Source of the DNA: Yarrowia lipolytica
Lineage: Eukaryota > Ascomycota > Dipodascomycetes > Dipodascales
Reading direction: 5' to 3'
DNA: 64,000 nucleotides
Assembly: GCF_001761485.1 (NCBI RefSeq)
Contig: NC_090774.1
Span: forward strand, 1,612,001-1,676,000
The notes below the pieces were generated by a model that did no database searches, was not told where the DNA came from, and was given only the letters and a program-made list of their open reading frames with translations. How positions within the stretch are numbered: position 1 is the stretch's first letter; each line of letters starts with the position of its first letter. Shown here piece after piece: positions 19,505 through 31,307 of this stretch. The position numbers and the translations under genes are program-made.

Positions 19505-20500
19505 CTAATCACTCTCGTAGTTCTCATCCTGGTATCCTCTCAACATGAGCGATGTGTATCTCAGATAGTCATGCTTCATGTACTGAGGCATAGCGCAGTT
19601 GGCGGGATACCAATAGTTGACACTCACATTGGCGTCGTCTTCGGGGGTCTCCACAATCTGCACCTGATGATACCACAGCGAAGGAATGTATAGAACTTCT
19701 CCCTCATGCAACTCCACCACAAACGGTCGGCAATACTTTCTGTAGATGGGGTTGTGGGTCTTCTCATCGGCCGGGTTAACGGTAGGGAAAAGCGTCTTGG
19801 GCATATTCTCATCGTTCACAACATTGTACCCCCCTTGACCATCAGGTACATATGTAGCTGAAGTCAGGAACTGCTCATCCAGACAGTACACCTCGGTAGG
19901 AGGGATCAAGTAGAACTTCTTGATTCCTCGCACTTGTATATACAGGTTCTCAAATGAGTCGCAATGCAGTCTCGAGGTGGTTCGCGTGTCCCCAACCCAC
20001 AAGTTGACCAATTCAGGCACTCCTAGAACCTCGTCTGCCCATTCAAAGTTGTCCACCAAGTCTTCCATCAAAATTTTGTAGGCTGTGGCCATGCATCCAT
20101 CCTGGTTCTGCAGGTATCGCACCGGCTTGTGGCTGTCAAAGCTGTTTGATCCCTGCAGCGAATCGACAAACTCCCCAAAGGGCATTTCTGCCGTGTGGGG
20201 CTTGACAAACACAGATCCGTCAGTTGTGTTGAGAGGCGAATCCGCGTTTCCCAGCGGGGTTTCCGCGATACTCACTACCAGGTTCTCGCCCAGTTTCTCC
20301 TTGAGGTAGGCTGCGTTCCATTTGCCAAAACACGGCAAATCAATCTTCTTGATTACCATAGGAAAGCCCAGACCCACCTGTTTGGCGAGCTGGGTGGGCG
20401 TGGGAGGCGTCTCGAACTCGGAGATTTCCGCGGGCAAAAACACCTGTTGGAGCTCCATCTGCTTGAGCATGCCCTTTTCGAGCTTTTCGTGTGAGACCAT
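19505..20500 (-). CDS. JmjC-domain oxygenase, JMJD7-like
   Basis: 331 aa. The iron ligands are visible: H179 and D181 in RLHCDSFENLY and H278 in IPSLWYHQV. A lysine (K195/K196, GIKKFYLIPP) is placed for 2-oxoglutarate binding. The short N-terminal part and the HCDSFENLY-IQVRG segment resemble JMJD7, which in animals hydroxylates lysine in the DRG translation GTPases. The whole protein is one catalytic domain with no PHD or DNA-binding module, so a histone role is less likely. To my knowledge S. cerevisiae lacks a clear counterpart, while S. pombe has Jmj4. Substrate is inferred only. Confidence 0.85.
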   Translation of the reverse strand: MVSHEKLEKGMLKQMELQQVFLPAEISEFETPPTPTQLAKQVGLGFPMVIKKIDLPCFGKWNAAYLKEKLGENLVVSIAETPLGNADSPLNTTDGSVFVKPHTAEMPFGEFVDSLQGSNSFDSHKPVRYLQNQDGCMATAYKILMEDLVDNFEWADEVLGVPELVNLWVGDTRTTSRLHCDSFENLYIQVRGIKKFYLIPPTEVYCLDEQFLTSATYVPDGQGGYNVVNDENMPKTLFPTVNPADEKTHNPIYRKYCRPFVVELHEGEVLYIPSLWYHQVQIVETPEDDANVSVNYWYPANCAMPQYMKHDYLRYTSLMLRGYQDENYESD

Positions 20501-23500
20501 GTTTGGACGTGTTTCTGATCCGTTTCAAATGCCGTCTTGTGAGTCCGGAGGCTGTGTGAAAGACGAGTGTGTCAGTTCAATCCCGTGAGCCCCACTTGCC
20601 GCTATGTCGCACGGGTCCTCCAGAAGTATCGTACGTTGCTAGCTGTGACTGAGCACGGGGTGCGATGTCTGTTTAGAAAAGTATGCAGCTGGTATGCACA
20701 TTCACGTCACCTGAACCCGAACTTTTGGGGCCCAGTGAACCTTGAGCAGGCTATTTTGGGGCTCACTGGGGCAGGCAGGGCATGTATGTGGAATGTGTAC
20801 GACAGCAACGGAAGAGGCATTTTGGGGCTCCTTGGAGATATGTGCATGTAGCAGGTGGTTATATTACTAAGCCACTCTGATTCTTTGTGGTGGTTGAGTT
20901 GGTATATTTGTAGTGTACGATACAAGTGCTAGTGCTTGCAGCTCAAGATATAATGACAAGGGGAGATGGTAGCTATTGTAGTGGTGAATGTTCGAGTGCA
21001 AGGTACTACAGTTGCTACTGTTAAAAAAAACAGAACATTAACCACAAGTAAAAGACGAGCAACGTTGATTGCACTTGGTAAACAGTGTGTACAGTATGTA
21101 CGATATACGTTCGAGGAGTACTCTCGTACCACTATGTACCGTACATGCGTGCTTGTGCAAGTATTAGTCAGGAACAGTTCACACCAAGTGTGCGTTTGTA
21201 GACACGGATCAGCACATATTGGCTAACAATGGGCTAACAATGGGCTAACAAAGACTAACAATGGCTAAAAATCATCGAAAATCGGCAAAAATGACTTGCT
21301 ACAAGTAGGAGTGGGCTCAATGGTATGTACATACAAGTATGTACCATGTAGGCTCAAACCTACAATGTGGAGTAGAAGTCGATTACTTGTGTAGCATTGG
21401 TTGTTTCTAGAGTATACCGAGGTCGCAATCGTTAGCTTGTACTTGTACTTGTAGGTACTGTAGAAGTACGAACAAGTACAGTACATACTCTACAGTATGT
21501 TTCCACCTATGAAGCACTGATTACCATCATATCGTTTTAATACGTACCTCAACGACCTACCCTGCCGCCCAGAAACCCTCTCAATCTGATGATAAGTCCA
21601 TGGGACTTGCCTCCGTCAGACTCTTCCATCTGATCCGCCCACCAGATTACAATTCCACTTTTGAAAAAAACACCAAAACACACTGTCTGTTTATCCAACG
21701 GTCTGAGTGGAGATGCAACTATCGTGTAGGGCAACTAACTGGAGCCGAAAAGTCTTCATCTTCAGAGAGTGTAGAAACACTTCATTGTCTTAGACTAAAG
21801 TCTCCGACTCCGTTCCATGACAATGCCATTCCCTCTGGAATGCCGTTCCCTGTGAGATACCATTCCAGCACTGTACTGAAACTACAGTACTTGAACAAAC
21901 TCTATATACACGATTACACCTTCGGCTGTCGGCTATTCTCAAATCTGCAGGAACATATGCACCACGAGTGAGATCGATGACAGGGTCTACCTGGACCAAT
22001 ATTGGAGATATTGCAAGTGGGAAAATTGGTTTTGGCATGAAATTCATTAAGGATTCGAACAGTTGCTTTTTCGCCTTCGGAATCGCCCCGTTTGGCCCTG
22101 TCAACAGCACCCCCAATCCTCATGTCTCAGCTGTATAAGTCAAAACAGTTTTCGGTGAAGAAAAGACCTGAACAGAGTATCAGAAATCCACCAACGTTTC
22201 TATTCGGGGTATTTGTCCTAGTTACTACTTCTTTGCATCAGATACAAGTACTTTTGGGCTCTTTGCGGCAGACCCCGCGGGATTTGTGCCGGTCCCCACG
22301 CTTTTGGTAAATTGGAACAATATAGGCGAAGGACGTGGAATCAACCATACACTACGTCAACAGACACTGAACAGGGTAAAAAGTATCGACGTTTGACTGA
22401 TAATGCTCTTGATACATACCTTTGAAGTCACCGCCCTCATGTGGGTCCATTTCAGGTGTTCGAAAATCACTGCCGTGCCCGAAATACAATGTCAACCGAT
22501 TCCCATTGTATGGATGACAAGTGTCTCAGCTCACCGGCTCCTCGTGTTCACCAATGCAACCCGCTAACAGAAAAAGATAAATCCAACAATATGTGCACGC
22601 TGCCTACAACAACACCCGAATCCATCCAGTTGAGTGTGGGCCGAATGGTGCCTGGAAAATCGCCCCCATCCGGTCAAAGATAAGATCTTGACGACTGTTT
22701 AGTCAACACTCCAATCAGAATGTACTTCAGAATACACATTCTGGAGTATCCACCGAGAGCCGAGTGCACATACACCTTTATAACGGCATGGTTTCGTTTG
22801 ACCTAGTCCGAGTGGTCCAATGAGTTGCCAGATGCCCGAGAAAAAGAGAAGGTTGTTTGGAGCAGGATTCCGGGCGGAAACCGCAGATCTGGACTGATAA
22901 GAAGTCGCAGATGCTGTGTTCTTCCTCGGTGACGAGCCACCAGCAGTCGGCTACTGTTGTTCGTGTCCCTCGTTTGAATGTTTCCGTCTGCTGTGTTTGA
23001 TCGTCTGTCCTCACTGTGTCTCTCATTCATTGTGTCATGGATACTGAAATTACCCAGATGATATCACTTTGATTGCATCGATTGGGGCTGGGATGTTCTC
23101 TTGTATGTACAGTATGTATGAGTACATGGTGGAATCTCGTTTTTGGCAACAGCGAAAATCAAGATAAACAGCGAAAACAGATCCAAACATGGCAAAAACA
23201 GAAAAGATCCAAATCACGAAACCACACCAAGACCTCACCGTCATTCCTCTGGCCCACATCTACACTCATCTCCCCTTTCATGTCCAGGACTAGGTTGAGT
23301 AACACGATGTTTATAGACTGAGCTATTGTATGAGGACATAGTCTTCCCCTCTACATCACCACAACAACTGCCGGTACCTGTATCTAGTTATAACAGACTC
23401 CCCAACAAATAGCTACAAGCCCGACCGCACAGGCTGCCCACAGTCGCATGTCGCTGAGTCATCGGAAGTGACAGAGTTGGAGAGTGCGTTTTCTGCACCA

Positions 23501-23902
23501 TTCAGGGAGTTTTATGCGCCGAACTGTGCCTCGGCCGAGTTTGCCCCGGGTTAAGAGAGGTGTGTTTTCCAGACATTCAGAGATAGGGGAGAGATGTGGT
23601 GGCAGCATAAATCGAAGTATTCTACTTGGCTGATTCGATTCATGTCGTCAAAAATATACCGTATCTCCGAAAAACACGTTGTTCCGGGCTGCTCTCCTCC
23701 AATAACCGAGTCATCCCGGTCGTTGTTTCCCATCTCGTGCCCTAACCCCAGCCATCCACCTCCCCGACTTTGTCCCGACTGGCCTGGAGCAATGTGGAGA
23801 AACTTTAGTTTACTCTAAAAAGCTCAAGGTCCCACCACCTCATACATTCCCGTTGTACCACCACATACACACTTCCTTCTCCCCATCCCCATCACACACA
23901 CA
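20501..23902. other. 3.4 kb without a supported gene between JmjC and ETF-alpha genes
   Basis: It should contain the JmjC promoter (left) and the ETF-alpha promoter (right, with CCCTAAC at 23740-23746). In between lie many TACTTGTAC-like stretches, a small GGCTAACAAT repeat and short open frames (for example 21600-21971 and minus-strand 21790-22116). None of these shows a domain or the codon bias of neighbouring genes. Confidence 0.5.
21220..21270. repeat. Short tandem repeat, unit GGCTAACAAT(G)
   Basis: Five imperfect copies of a 10-11 bp unit. The CTAAC core resembles the yeast branch point, but no AG acceptor follows it. Confidence 0.75.
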
Positions 23903-24913
23903 ATGTTTGCTCTGCGAAACCAGGTTCGAACCCACATTGCCCGGGGCTTTGTCTCCGCCCGACAGTCTCTCAGCACACTGGCTCTCATTGAGCAGAGCAA
24001 TGGCACCATTGCCGGATCTACCCTCAACGCCCTGACTGCCGCCAAGGAGCTGGGAGGCGACGTGACCGCTCTGGTGGCCGGCTCCAAGGCTGCCGACGTG
24101 GCCGCTCAGGTTGCCAAGATCAAGGGAATTGCCGCCGTGCTCACCGCCTCATCCCCCGCCTACGACCACGGTCTGCCCGAGAACTACGCCGATCTGGTCG
24201 CTGCTGCCACCAAGGAGGGTGGCTTCACCCACGTCGTGGCCCCGTCCTCCGCCTTTGGCAAGAACGTGCTCCCCCGAGTCTCCGCTCTGCTCGACGCCAC
24301 CCAGATCTCCGACATCACCAAGATTGAGTCCGAGGACACCTTTGTGCGACCCATCTACGCTGGCAACGCCATTGAGACCGTCAAGTCCAAGGACCCCATC
24401 AAGTTGCTGACCGTGCGAGCCTCCGCCTTCCCCGCTGCCGAGCTCGAGGGCGGCTCTGCCAGTGTCTCTGACGCCAAGGACCCCGCTTCGGAGCCCCAGT
24501 CCGAGTGGCTGTCCGAGGAGCTCACCAAGTCTGAGCGACCCGATCTTGGAGGTGCCAAGAAGGTTGTGTCTGGTGGCCGAGGTCTCAAGAACAAGGAGAA
24601 CTTTGACAAGATCATGTTCCCTCTTGCTGACGCCCTTGGAGCTGCTGTTGGTGCTTCTCGAGCCGCCGTTGACTCTGGTTTTGCTGACAACTCTCTCCAG
24701 GTTGGCCAGACCGGAAAGGTTGTTGCTCCCGAGCTTTACATTGCCGTCGGTATTTCCGGCGCCATCCAGCATCTTGCTGGAATGAAGGACTCCAAGGTCA
24801 TTGCCGCCATCAACAAGGACGCCGACGCCCCCATTTTTGAGGTTGCGGACGTTGGTCTTGTTGCCGATCTCTTTGACGCTGTCCCCGAGCTCACCGAGAA
24901 GGTCAAGGCTTAG
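23903..24913 (+). CDS. AIM45: Electron transfer flavoprotein alpha subunit
   Basis: 336 aa. The N-terminus (about 1-22, rich in Arg, no acid: [17 protein letters not shown]) looks like a mitochondrial presequence. Domain I begins [16 protein letters not shown]. The C-terminal FAD-binding domain contains [20 protein letters not shown] and the ETF-alpha signature [17 protein letters not shown] followed by [18 protein letters not shown]-alpha/beta carries electrons from acyl-CoA and other dehydrogenases to ETF-ubiquinone oxidoreductase in the mitochondrial matrix. In an oleaginous yeast this links to fatty-acid and branched-chain amino acid oxidation. AIM45 is the yeast name. Confidence 0.97.
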   Translation: MFALRNQVRTHIARGFVSARQSLSTLALIEQSNGTIAGSTLNALTAAKELGGDVTALVAGSKAADVAAQVAKIKGIAAVLTASSPAYDHGLPENYADLVAAATKEGGFTHVVAPSSAFGKNVLPRVSALLDATQISDITKIESEDTFVRPIYAGNAIETVKSKDPIKLLTVRASAFPAAELEGGSASVSDAKDPASEPQSEWLSEELTKSERPDLGGAKKVVSGGRGLKNKENFDKIMFPLADALGAAVGASRAAVDSGFADNSLQVGQTGKVVAPELYIAVGISGAIQHLAGMKDSKVIAAINKDADAPIFEVADVGLVADLFDAVPELTEKVKA

Positions 24914-26029
24914 GAACAAGAGTCATTGAAGTGATGCATGACTAGATCATGAATGATGAACGGTAGAAGTGAATGAATAACGATTTATGTTTGTATGAAA
25001 AAGAATCTTGAGCGAATAGAATGCCTGATAAGCCAATGTCTGCATATGGTGATGTAAGCTGCGTTCCGTGATATCTACGATACTAGCACACTGAAGCTAC
25101 GCTATCATCCAGATCCTGACACAGCCTTGTGTAGCATCTTTGCCTATTGATTGACTGTAGTGGAGCATTATAAACTGACCTCCAAGGAGCATATGATAGC
25201 TTGTGGGGCATCTACAAGTAGTGTACGATACGTAGCTGCCATTGGCATTACAACATCGGATGGAATCCAAGTAAGCAATGCCTGGTACAGCACACTGACA
25301 CAAGTGGTCTTTGCACAATGCAATTGCAACTATATCAGCTACAATCACTTCTGATTCTTGTGATTACTTCTGATTCCAACTTCATCTTTTCAGGCTCGGC
25401 CATCTGGCGGTGTGTCCCTGAATGTCCACAATGTTTAATGAACAGATATCGTAAAAATTAAGGGGTATCGATGCATACTGAAGAACATGAGATTATCCCA
25501 GCCATGGTAAAGGTGCGAGCATGATACCGTGACATCGATGTCGTCTTCATATACAAGTATTGTCACATGACGTGACGTCATTGAGGTTCAAGAGCACTCA
25601 GACCACCGTCATTTGCTGCCTTTCATTGTACATACTGAACTGGTACATACTGGATCTGTACACACAGTAACACGAGCGAAACATTCTCCCACAACTCTAC
25701 AACAACACACTGCCAGAGTATTACGAGCAGAACTCGTACTCTTACCGACGCCTACCCATTGTACCGCCCCAATTGAACCTCCAAGGTATCTTGGAACCCA
25801 GCAGTTGTATATTATATCCTTACTAATACGTTGCTTTCGGTAACAGTGCTTTTTACCTTGTTTGATCCAAGCCACGTTCAGTCTGGAATACGACGATAGA
25901 TGGTGTCGTGTGTGTGCCACTAGAGCAGTATTCCGTATCTCGTCGTATCGTATCTATTGTCGTTTCCGTATGACATCACATGTGTCATGACACTGGCCAT
26001 CTATTTATATCCATCCCTTTTCCCCGCTA

Positions 26030-26055
26030 CTCTCTCTCTCTCTCTCTCTCTCTCT
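26030..26055. repeat. (CT)n microsatellite
   Basis: About twelve CT units, continuing into a looser pyrimidine tract to about 26070. Confidence 0.95.
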
Positions 26056-26177
26056 TTTCTCTTTCTTCACGCCCATTCTCCTCCACACAAACTCTGTCCT
26101 TTGTCCTGCCTGCCAACTTTATTGGACAGATCCTTCGTGTACATCTTTGTCTTCGATCGAGGACGATGAAAGAAAAG

Positions 26178-26270
26178 GAAAAATGGCGGCGAAAAAATGG
26201 CGAAAAATGGGGAAAAATGGCGAAAAAATGGCGAAAAATGGTGAAAAATGGCGGCGAGAAAACGAAAAAA
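26178..26270. repeat. GAAAAATGGC minisatellite
   Basis: About eight imperfect tandem copies of a 10-12 bp unit GAAAAATGGC(G). The minus strand reads as repeated Phe/Ile/His frames, a by-product of the repeat. Confidence 0.9.
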
Positions 26271-27019
26271 TGCAACAAACAACGTTCAGACTCCGGCTTA
26301 CGAAATCTAGGTGACTAGTCGAGAGCTTACCAAAACGCCCCCTCCTATAGGCCACACGTGTGCTTTGGTGCTTTATCTGTGCAGCAGTCAAACTTGTCCG
26401 TGACTGTGCTGCTCAATCAGGTGCACTTGTGCACTACAAGTAGGTCTCGGGGGATAAAAATACTCTCTTTTTAGACTCTGACCGGAAACTATCACCATTA
26501 ATAGGGTCTTTTTTCAAGAAAGAGTGGTACCCACGGTAAGAGAGTCAGCGAGGTTTAGTGGTGCATAACAGCAGACTAAATGGCCATCTGGTTATGAAAC
26601 TACAACAGAATGTGATGGTGGTTGTGGCCATTGATGATATGGGCACCTTACCATACAAGTCGGATCAGACTCGACAAACGCACCACTCCCTCCTGCCTCT
26701 CCTATCCCCGCCACTACCACCCCCTACGCACCCAAACTCAATAGGTCTTGCTATCAAACCTAGAGCCTGGAGTCGTACAGTGTCGTGCAGCATAGGCGAC
26801 ACGTTCCTTCATAACCCTCCTAAAGAACCTGACAATTGCAGCAGCTAGGCGAGAAACAAAAAGTCGGGTGTTCTTTTTTTCGATCCTCCTTGTTCTCCCT
26901 TACACACAGACGAGCCCCTCGATCACGTGACCACAAAGCAAGCCCCAAAACCACTCCACTCCACTCCATCCCCCTAACACACTAGCTCCCCCCACATCAT
27001 CTCATCCACAGCTAGCAAC

Positions 27020-29056
27020 ATGACGGGTGAGAATACGCCGTTGTTACACAAAGTCACCATTTCCGAGCCCGGAACGCCTCCCCGGCCAGGAACCCCGACT
27101 CTCCGACCCAACCTCATCAGACACATCTCCAACAATTCGGTCAAGCCCTCGTCCTCTTCTAGCAATGACGATGATCACCACAGACTGGTTCCTCCACCAA
27201 CTCCAAAGGCCCTACGGCCCAAAATGAAGTCCTACTGGGCTTACTACATCCCCGCCATGGAGTGGATCCCCCATTACACTGCGACCAAGTTCTGGGGCGA
27301 CTTTTGTGCCGGTGTGTCATTGGCTTCTTTCCAGATCCCACTGTCAATGTCCTACGCCACTTCCCTGGCCCACCTTCCGGCTGTTGCAGGTCTCTACGGA
27401 CTAGTAATCCCGCCGCTAGTGTACGCGATATTTGGATCTGTGCCCCAGATGATTGTGGGTCCTGAAGCCGCCATCTCTCTGGTCGTGGGCCATGCCCTCA
27501 AACCCTACCTGCACCCTGACAGTGACAACGTCATCAAACCCATTGAGGCCAACGGAATCATTGCCGGAGCTACAGGCGCCATTCTGCTGTTTGCCGGCCT
27601 CGTCAGATTCGGTTTTCTCGACTCCGTGCTCTCCAGAGCGCTTCTGAGAGGCTTCATTTCGGCCGTTGGTATCGTCATGTGCATCGACCAGAGTCTTGGG
27701 CTACTCAAGCTCAACGGTCTGTTTGCCGAGCTGTCGCCCAACAACGAAACCACCTTTTCCAAGCTCGTGTTCGTCATCACACACTGGCATCAGGCCCATA
27801 AACTGACTGCTGCCATCGGTCTGTCTGCCCTGGTGGTACTGGTGATCCTGCGAAGTCTGAAGAAGAGGCTACGAGAAAAGATCTCCTGGATGCTTTTCGT
27901 GCCAGAGATTCTCATTGTCGTTGTTGTCTGCACCGTTCTGACTGATGTGTTTGACTGGGACCGAGAAGGAGTGCTTGTTCTGGGCAAAGTCAAACCTGGA
28001 AAGCTCCACCTGAGATTCCCTCTCACCCCCAGCACCTGGACCGACTTCAAGGCTACCTTCTCGGCATCTTTCATTCTTGCCGTGCTTGGATTCTTTGAGT
28101 CTACCATTGCTGCAAAGTCGCTGGGTACCACCTTTGACGTCGCTGTCTCCACCAACAGAGAACTGGTTGCTCTGGGTCTGTGCAACTTCTTTGGCTCGCT
28201 CTTCTGCGCCCTTCCTGCCTTTGGAGGCTACGGTCGATCCAAGATCAATGCTCTTTCTGGAGCCACGACCCAGATGTCGTCTGCCGTCCTGGCCATCATC
28301 ACCATGCTGTGTACAGCCTACCTGATGCCCTACTTCTTCTACCTGCCTTCTTGTGTGCTGTCGGCTGTCATTACTGTGGTTGGTCTTTCTCTCCTGGAAG
28401 AGGCTCCCGGTGATATTGCATTCTACTGGAAGGTGGGAGGCTACCAGGAGCTGTTCACTCTGTTCCTCACGCTCTCCACGACCATCTTCTGGTCCGTCGA
28501 GACCGGTATTGCTGTCGGAGTGGGTCTCTCTGTGGTTCGAGTGATCCACCATGCCACACGTCCCCGAATCCAAATTCTGGCTCGAAAGCCCGGCACCAAC
28601 GACTTCTTCAACGCCGATCTTAGTCTTGACAACGAAGATGGTACTCATTCTGAGCTCGAGGATATTCACGGATGTCTGATTGTCAAGATCCCCGAGCCTC
28701 TTACCTTCGCCAACACGGGAGATCTCCGAACCCGACTGGGTCGTCTGGAGCTGTATGGTTCCATGAAGGTGCATCCCTCGCACCCTCGAATCCGAGACGA
28801 CGACATGACGCAGTTTGTCATTTTCGATCTCAACGGAATGACCGAAATCGACGTCAGTGCGGCCCAGATTCTCATGGAGATTGTGTCCCGGTACAAGGAC
28901 CGAGGCCTGGAGGTGTACTTTACGCGAGTGCCCAACGACCACAAGATCCGACAGCTGTTGGACAAGTCTGGTATCAGTAAGCTGGTGGCCGATGATAACG
29001 CCGTTTACTACAATTCTATAGAGGAGGCTTTGCGACATATCGATAGTGAGGCTTAG
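27020..29056 (+). CDS. SulP/SLC26-family anion transporter with STAS domain
   Basis: 678 aa. A polar Pro/Ser N-terminus (1-70) precedes the membrane core (about 90-520). Core landmarks are SFQIPLSMSYATSLAHLP, the SLC26 signature around GSVPQMIVGPEAAISLVVG (139-157), FFESTIAAKSLGTT and GGYGRSKINALSGA. The C-terminal STAS domain (about 555-675) includes FVIFDLNGMTEIDVSAAQIL. The protein follows S. cerevisiae YPR003C nearly block by block. That protein is a SulP member of uncertain substrate, distinct from the plasma-membrane sulfate permeases Sul1/Sul2. I infer anion transport, possibly in an internal membrane. Confidence 0.92.
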   Translation: MTGENTPLLHKVTISEPGTPPRPGTPTLRPNLIRHISNNSVKPSSSSSNDDDHHRLVPPPTPKALRPKMKSYWAYYIPAMEWIPHYTATKFWGDFCAGVSLASFQIPLSMSYATSLAHLPAVAGLYGLVIPPLVYAIFGSVPQMIVGPEAAISLVVGHALKPYLHPDSDNVIKPIEANGIIAGATGAILLFAGLVRFGFLDSVLSRALLRGFISAVGIVMCIDQSLGLLKLNGLFAELSPNNETTFSKLVFVITHWHQAHKLTAAIGLSALVVLVILRSLKKRLREKISWMLFVPEILIVVVVCTVLTDVFDWDREGVLVLGKVKPGKLHLRFPLTPSTWTDFKATFSASFILAVLGFFESTIAAKSLGTTFDVAVSTNRELVALGLCNFFGSLFCALPAFGGYGRSKINALSGATTQMSSAVLAIITMLCTAYLMPYFFYLPSCVLSAVITVVGLSLLEEAPGDIAFYWKVGGYQELFTLFLTLSTTIFWSVETGIAVGVGLSVVRVIHHATRPRIQILARKPGTNDFFNADLSLDNEDGTHSELEDIHGCLIVKIPEPLTFANTGDLRTRLGRLELYGSMKVHPSHPRIRDDDMTQFVIFDLNGMTEIDVSAAQILMEIVSRYKDRGLEVYFTRVPNDHKIRQLLDKSGISKLVADDNAVYYNSIEEALRHIDSEA

Positions 29057-29942
29057 GTGTCGCGTGAGTGCGGGCTAAGTTTCAGTGGACACATTAACCC
29101 CAGGCCGCTGGGAAGAGAAAAGAAGCATTTAGAGTAACAAATATTGATATCTTAGGTCGTAGAGAAAGAGTCCTAGAAGTCGGAACTAGAGCGATAGTCG
29201 ACTTTACGAACTCGTCTACCACGTCTGTTTACTCGTTTGAAATAGGAAGGCGATATGGCGGATATGAATGAGCTGTTTGTCTCACTGGATTCTATCGGTA
29301 CTTGTATCATACAGCACGAGTTGAAAAATAAGGTTGCAAGGCTTGCATTATCTAAACTCAACTTGAGAGGCTAGTTACTACGGGTACAAGCATCGTACTA
29401 AGTATGTAGATACCGTAAAATGTTGGTATCACGTAGGTGAAACATTCCAGTACAATTGATAGTCGAGTGGCGTTATATTCTATACAAATTGGAGCTCTAT
29501 CTCGATTATTACTCAGTCAACTGTCCACCATACGTTCCTCCGCTCTTTTTAGGGTCCAGCAGACCAGACTACAAGTGCAAGTGCTTGTTGTTGCGAGTTC
29601 GACGCTAGCAAATGGAGTGAATGAGTCTATTGATTCCCAATAATAGGTAAACTGGAGTCTTCAGCTTCTGTATAATCATTGATCATTGAATCGAGAAAGT
29701 CTTTGAATTTCAGTGCTCCCTCCCCCACACGGCACACCATTTCACAGAGAAGCTCTTCATCCCTCGACTGTAATGAGACCGAGTGTTCAGGTGTCCCCTT
29801 CTGGTTCAATACAACTAGTGTAAAGAGCTTTCTGGTGTCCTCCCTGTCTTCTCCCGAGCAGCCCTAAATCCCCTACGTTCTTCTACAATCAAGTCTTTTT
29901 CTTTTTTCACCTGTATAAACAGGGGTGGTGGTCCATTGAGGT
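29057..29942. other. Convergent region SulP / aminopeptidase
   Basis: About 890 bp between facing stop codons, with no repeat of note and no gene-like frame. Confidence 0.55.
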
Positions 29943-31307
29943 CTAAACAACACAGTGGAAATGCTTTCGGCCCTTAGCGATGCCGTCCTTGACAATCTTG
30001 GCCACCTCCTCGGGGTCCTTGGTCATCTTGGTGAAGTTCTCGTAGCCGTCCTTGGTGACGAGAATGTCGTCCTCGATTCGCACTCCGCCAACCTTCCAGT
30101 ACTTGTCCAGCACGGCTCGGTCCAGAAACTTCTCCTGCTCGGGCTGGATGAAGTGGTCTAGTAGGTACTTGTTGAAGTAGCAGCCGGGCTCGACGGTCAG
30201 CACCATGTTCTCCTCCAGGGTTCGTCGAAGACGCAGGTATCGGTACATGGGGTCCTTGTCCTCGTAGTTGGGTCGGCCGGCGGTGTCGTGGGTGTCCATA
30301 CCAAGCATGTGGCCGAGTCCGTGGGGGAAGAAGCCGCAGGAGACTCGGGAGTCAAAGATCTCGTCCTCCGTTCCGTTGGTGAAGATACCGAGTCGCATCA
30401 GATGTCGAATGAGAATTCTGTGGGCGTCTCGGTGCAGATCCTCGTAGTTTACGCCGGGTTTGATCTTCTCAATGCAGTGATTCTGGATGTCCAGCACAGC
30501 CTCGTAGATGTCTCGGCACTCCTTGGTCCACTCTCCGGAGATGGGGAAGCAACGAGTCACGTCAGAGGCGTAGTTCTTCCACTCGGCACCAGCGTCAATC
30601 AGCACCAGCAGCTTGTCGTCGAGGGGCAGGTCGTTCTTGACGTAGTGCAGGGTGCCAGCAGAAGTACCAGCACAACAGATGGGATCGTAGGACTGGTTCT
30701 TGGAGCCCTGTCGGATGGAGTGGTAGATAAACTCGGCATGGATATGGCCCTCGTTCTTCTCAATGGGAAGAGCAGACATGACGGCTAGATGCGAGTTGTC
30801 GGTGATCTCGGAGGCGTGTCGCATGAGAGCGAGCTCGTGTGAGTCCTTAATGGCTCGAGCCTCGTCCAGCGCGTCCAGCAAAGGCTGAGACATGGTCACG
30901 GCGTCTCGCTTGTCGTAGGTCTCGACACTGATGAGCTTCTTGCCCTTGAGGTCGCTCTCCAGGTGGTTCATGTACTTGATTTCGTCCACGTCAGACACGG
31001 CTCGGATCTGTTCGGGAGACAGCGGCAGGCCGGACCACATGACCTCCTCGTCGTCAATCTCGGGAATGTAAAGAGTGATCTTGTCGTCCTTGGCGGAGTA
31101 GGTGACAATGGCGTCGGGGGCCTCGTAGCCCGTCAGATAGTAAAAGTACCGGTGCTGTCTGAGAGGCACGGTCTGGTCCGAATGGGGCCACAGGGTGGTT
31201 TTGGCAGCTTCAATGTACCACAGAGCGTCGTCGGAAGCTCCGGAAGCTTTGAGGTGTTGCGCGGCCTTGAGGGCGTGGGCCTTGGCGGGGTATTGGTCGA
31301 CGGTCAT
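29943..31307 (-). CDS. Xaa-Pro aminopeptidase / prolidase, M24B family
   Basis: 454 aa. The N-terminal creatinase-like domain (about 1-155) includes HRYFYYLTGYEAPDA. The pita-bread metallopeptidase domain follows, with all five dimetal ligands in place: D238 and D249 (LIDAGAEWKNYASDVTRCFP), H333 (PHGLGHMLGMDTHD), E373 (TVEPGCYF) and E412 (GGVRIEDD). It removes N-terminal residues before proline, or cleaves Xaa-Pro dipeptides. The fungal PEPP group is the closest match I recall. No signal peptide is seen, so it is probably cytosolic. Confidence 0.92.
   Translation of the reverse strand: MTVDQYPAKAHALKAAQHLKASGASDDALWYIEAAKTTLWPHSDQTVPLRQHRYFYYLTGYEAPDAIVTYSAKDDKITLYIPEIDDEEVMWSGLPLSPEQIRAVSDVDEIKYMNHLESDLKGKKLISVETYDKRDAVTMSQPLLDALDEARAIKDSHELALMRHASEITDNSHLAVMSALPIEKNEGHIHAEFIYHSIRQGSKNQSYDPICCAGTSAGTLHYVKNDLPLDDKLLVLIDAGAEWKNYASDVTRCFPISGEWTKECRDIYEAVLDIQNHCIEKIKPGVNYEDLHRDAHRILIRHLMRLGIFTNGTEDEIFDSRVSCGFFPHGLGHMLGMDTHDTAGRPNYEDKDPMYRYLRLRRTLEENMVLTVEPGCYFNKYLLDHFIQPEQEKFLDRAVLDKYWKVGGVRIEDDILVTKDGYENFTKMTKDPEEVAKIVKDGIAKGRKHFHCVV

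Larger units (their letters stand above)
24914..27019. other. 2.1 kb without a supported gene between ETF-alpha and SulP genes
   Basis: The right end is the SulP promoter, with CACGTG at 26924-26929. A CT microsatellite and an AAAATGGCG minisatellite lie at 26030-26270. TATTTATAT at about 26002 followed by the CT tract looks promoter-like, but no long frame follows. Other open frames are short and unrecognised. Confidence 0.5.
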
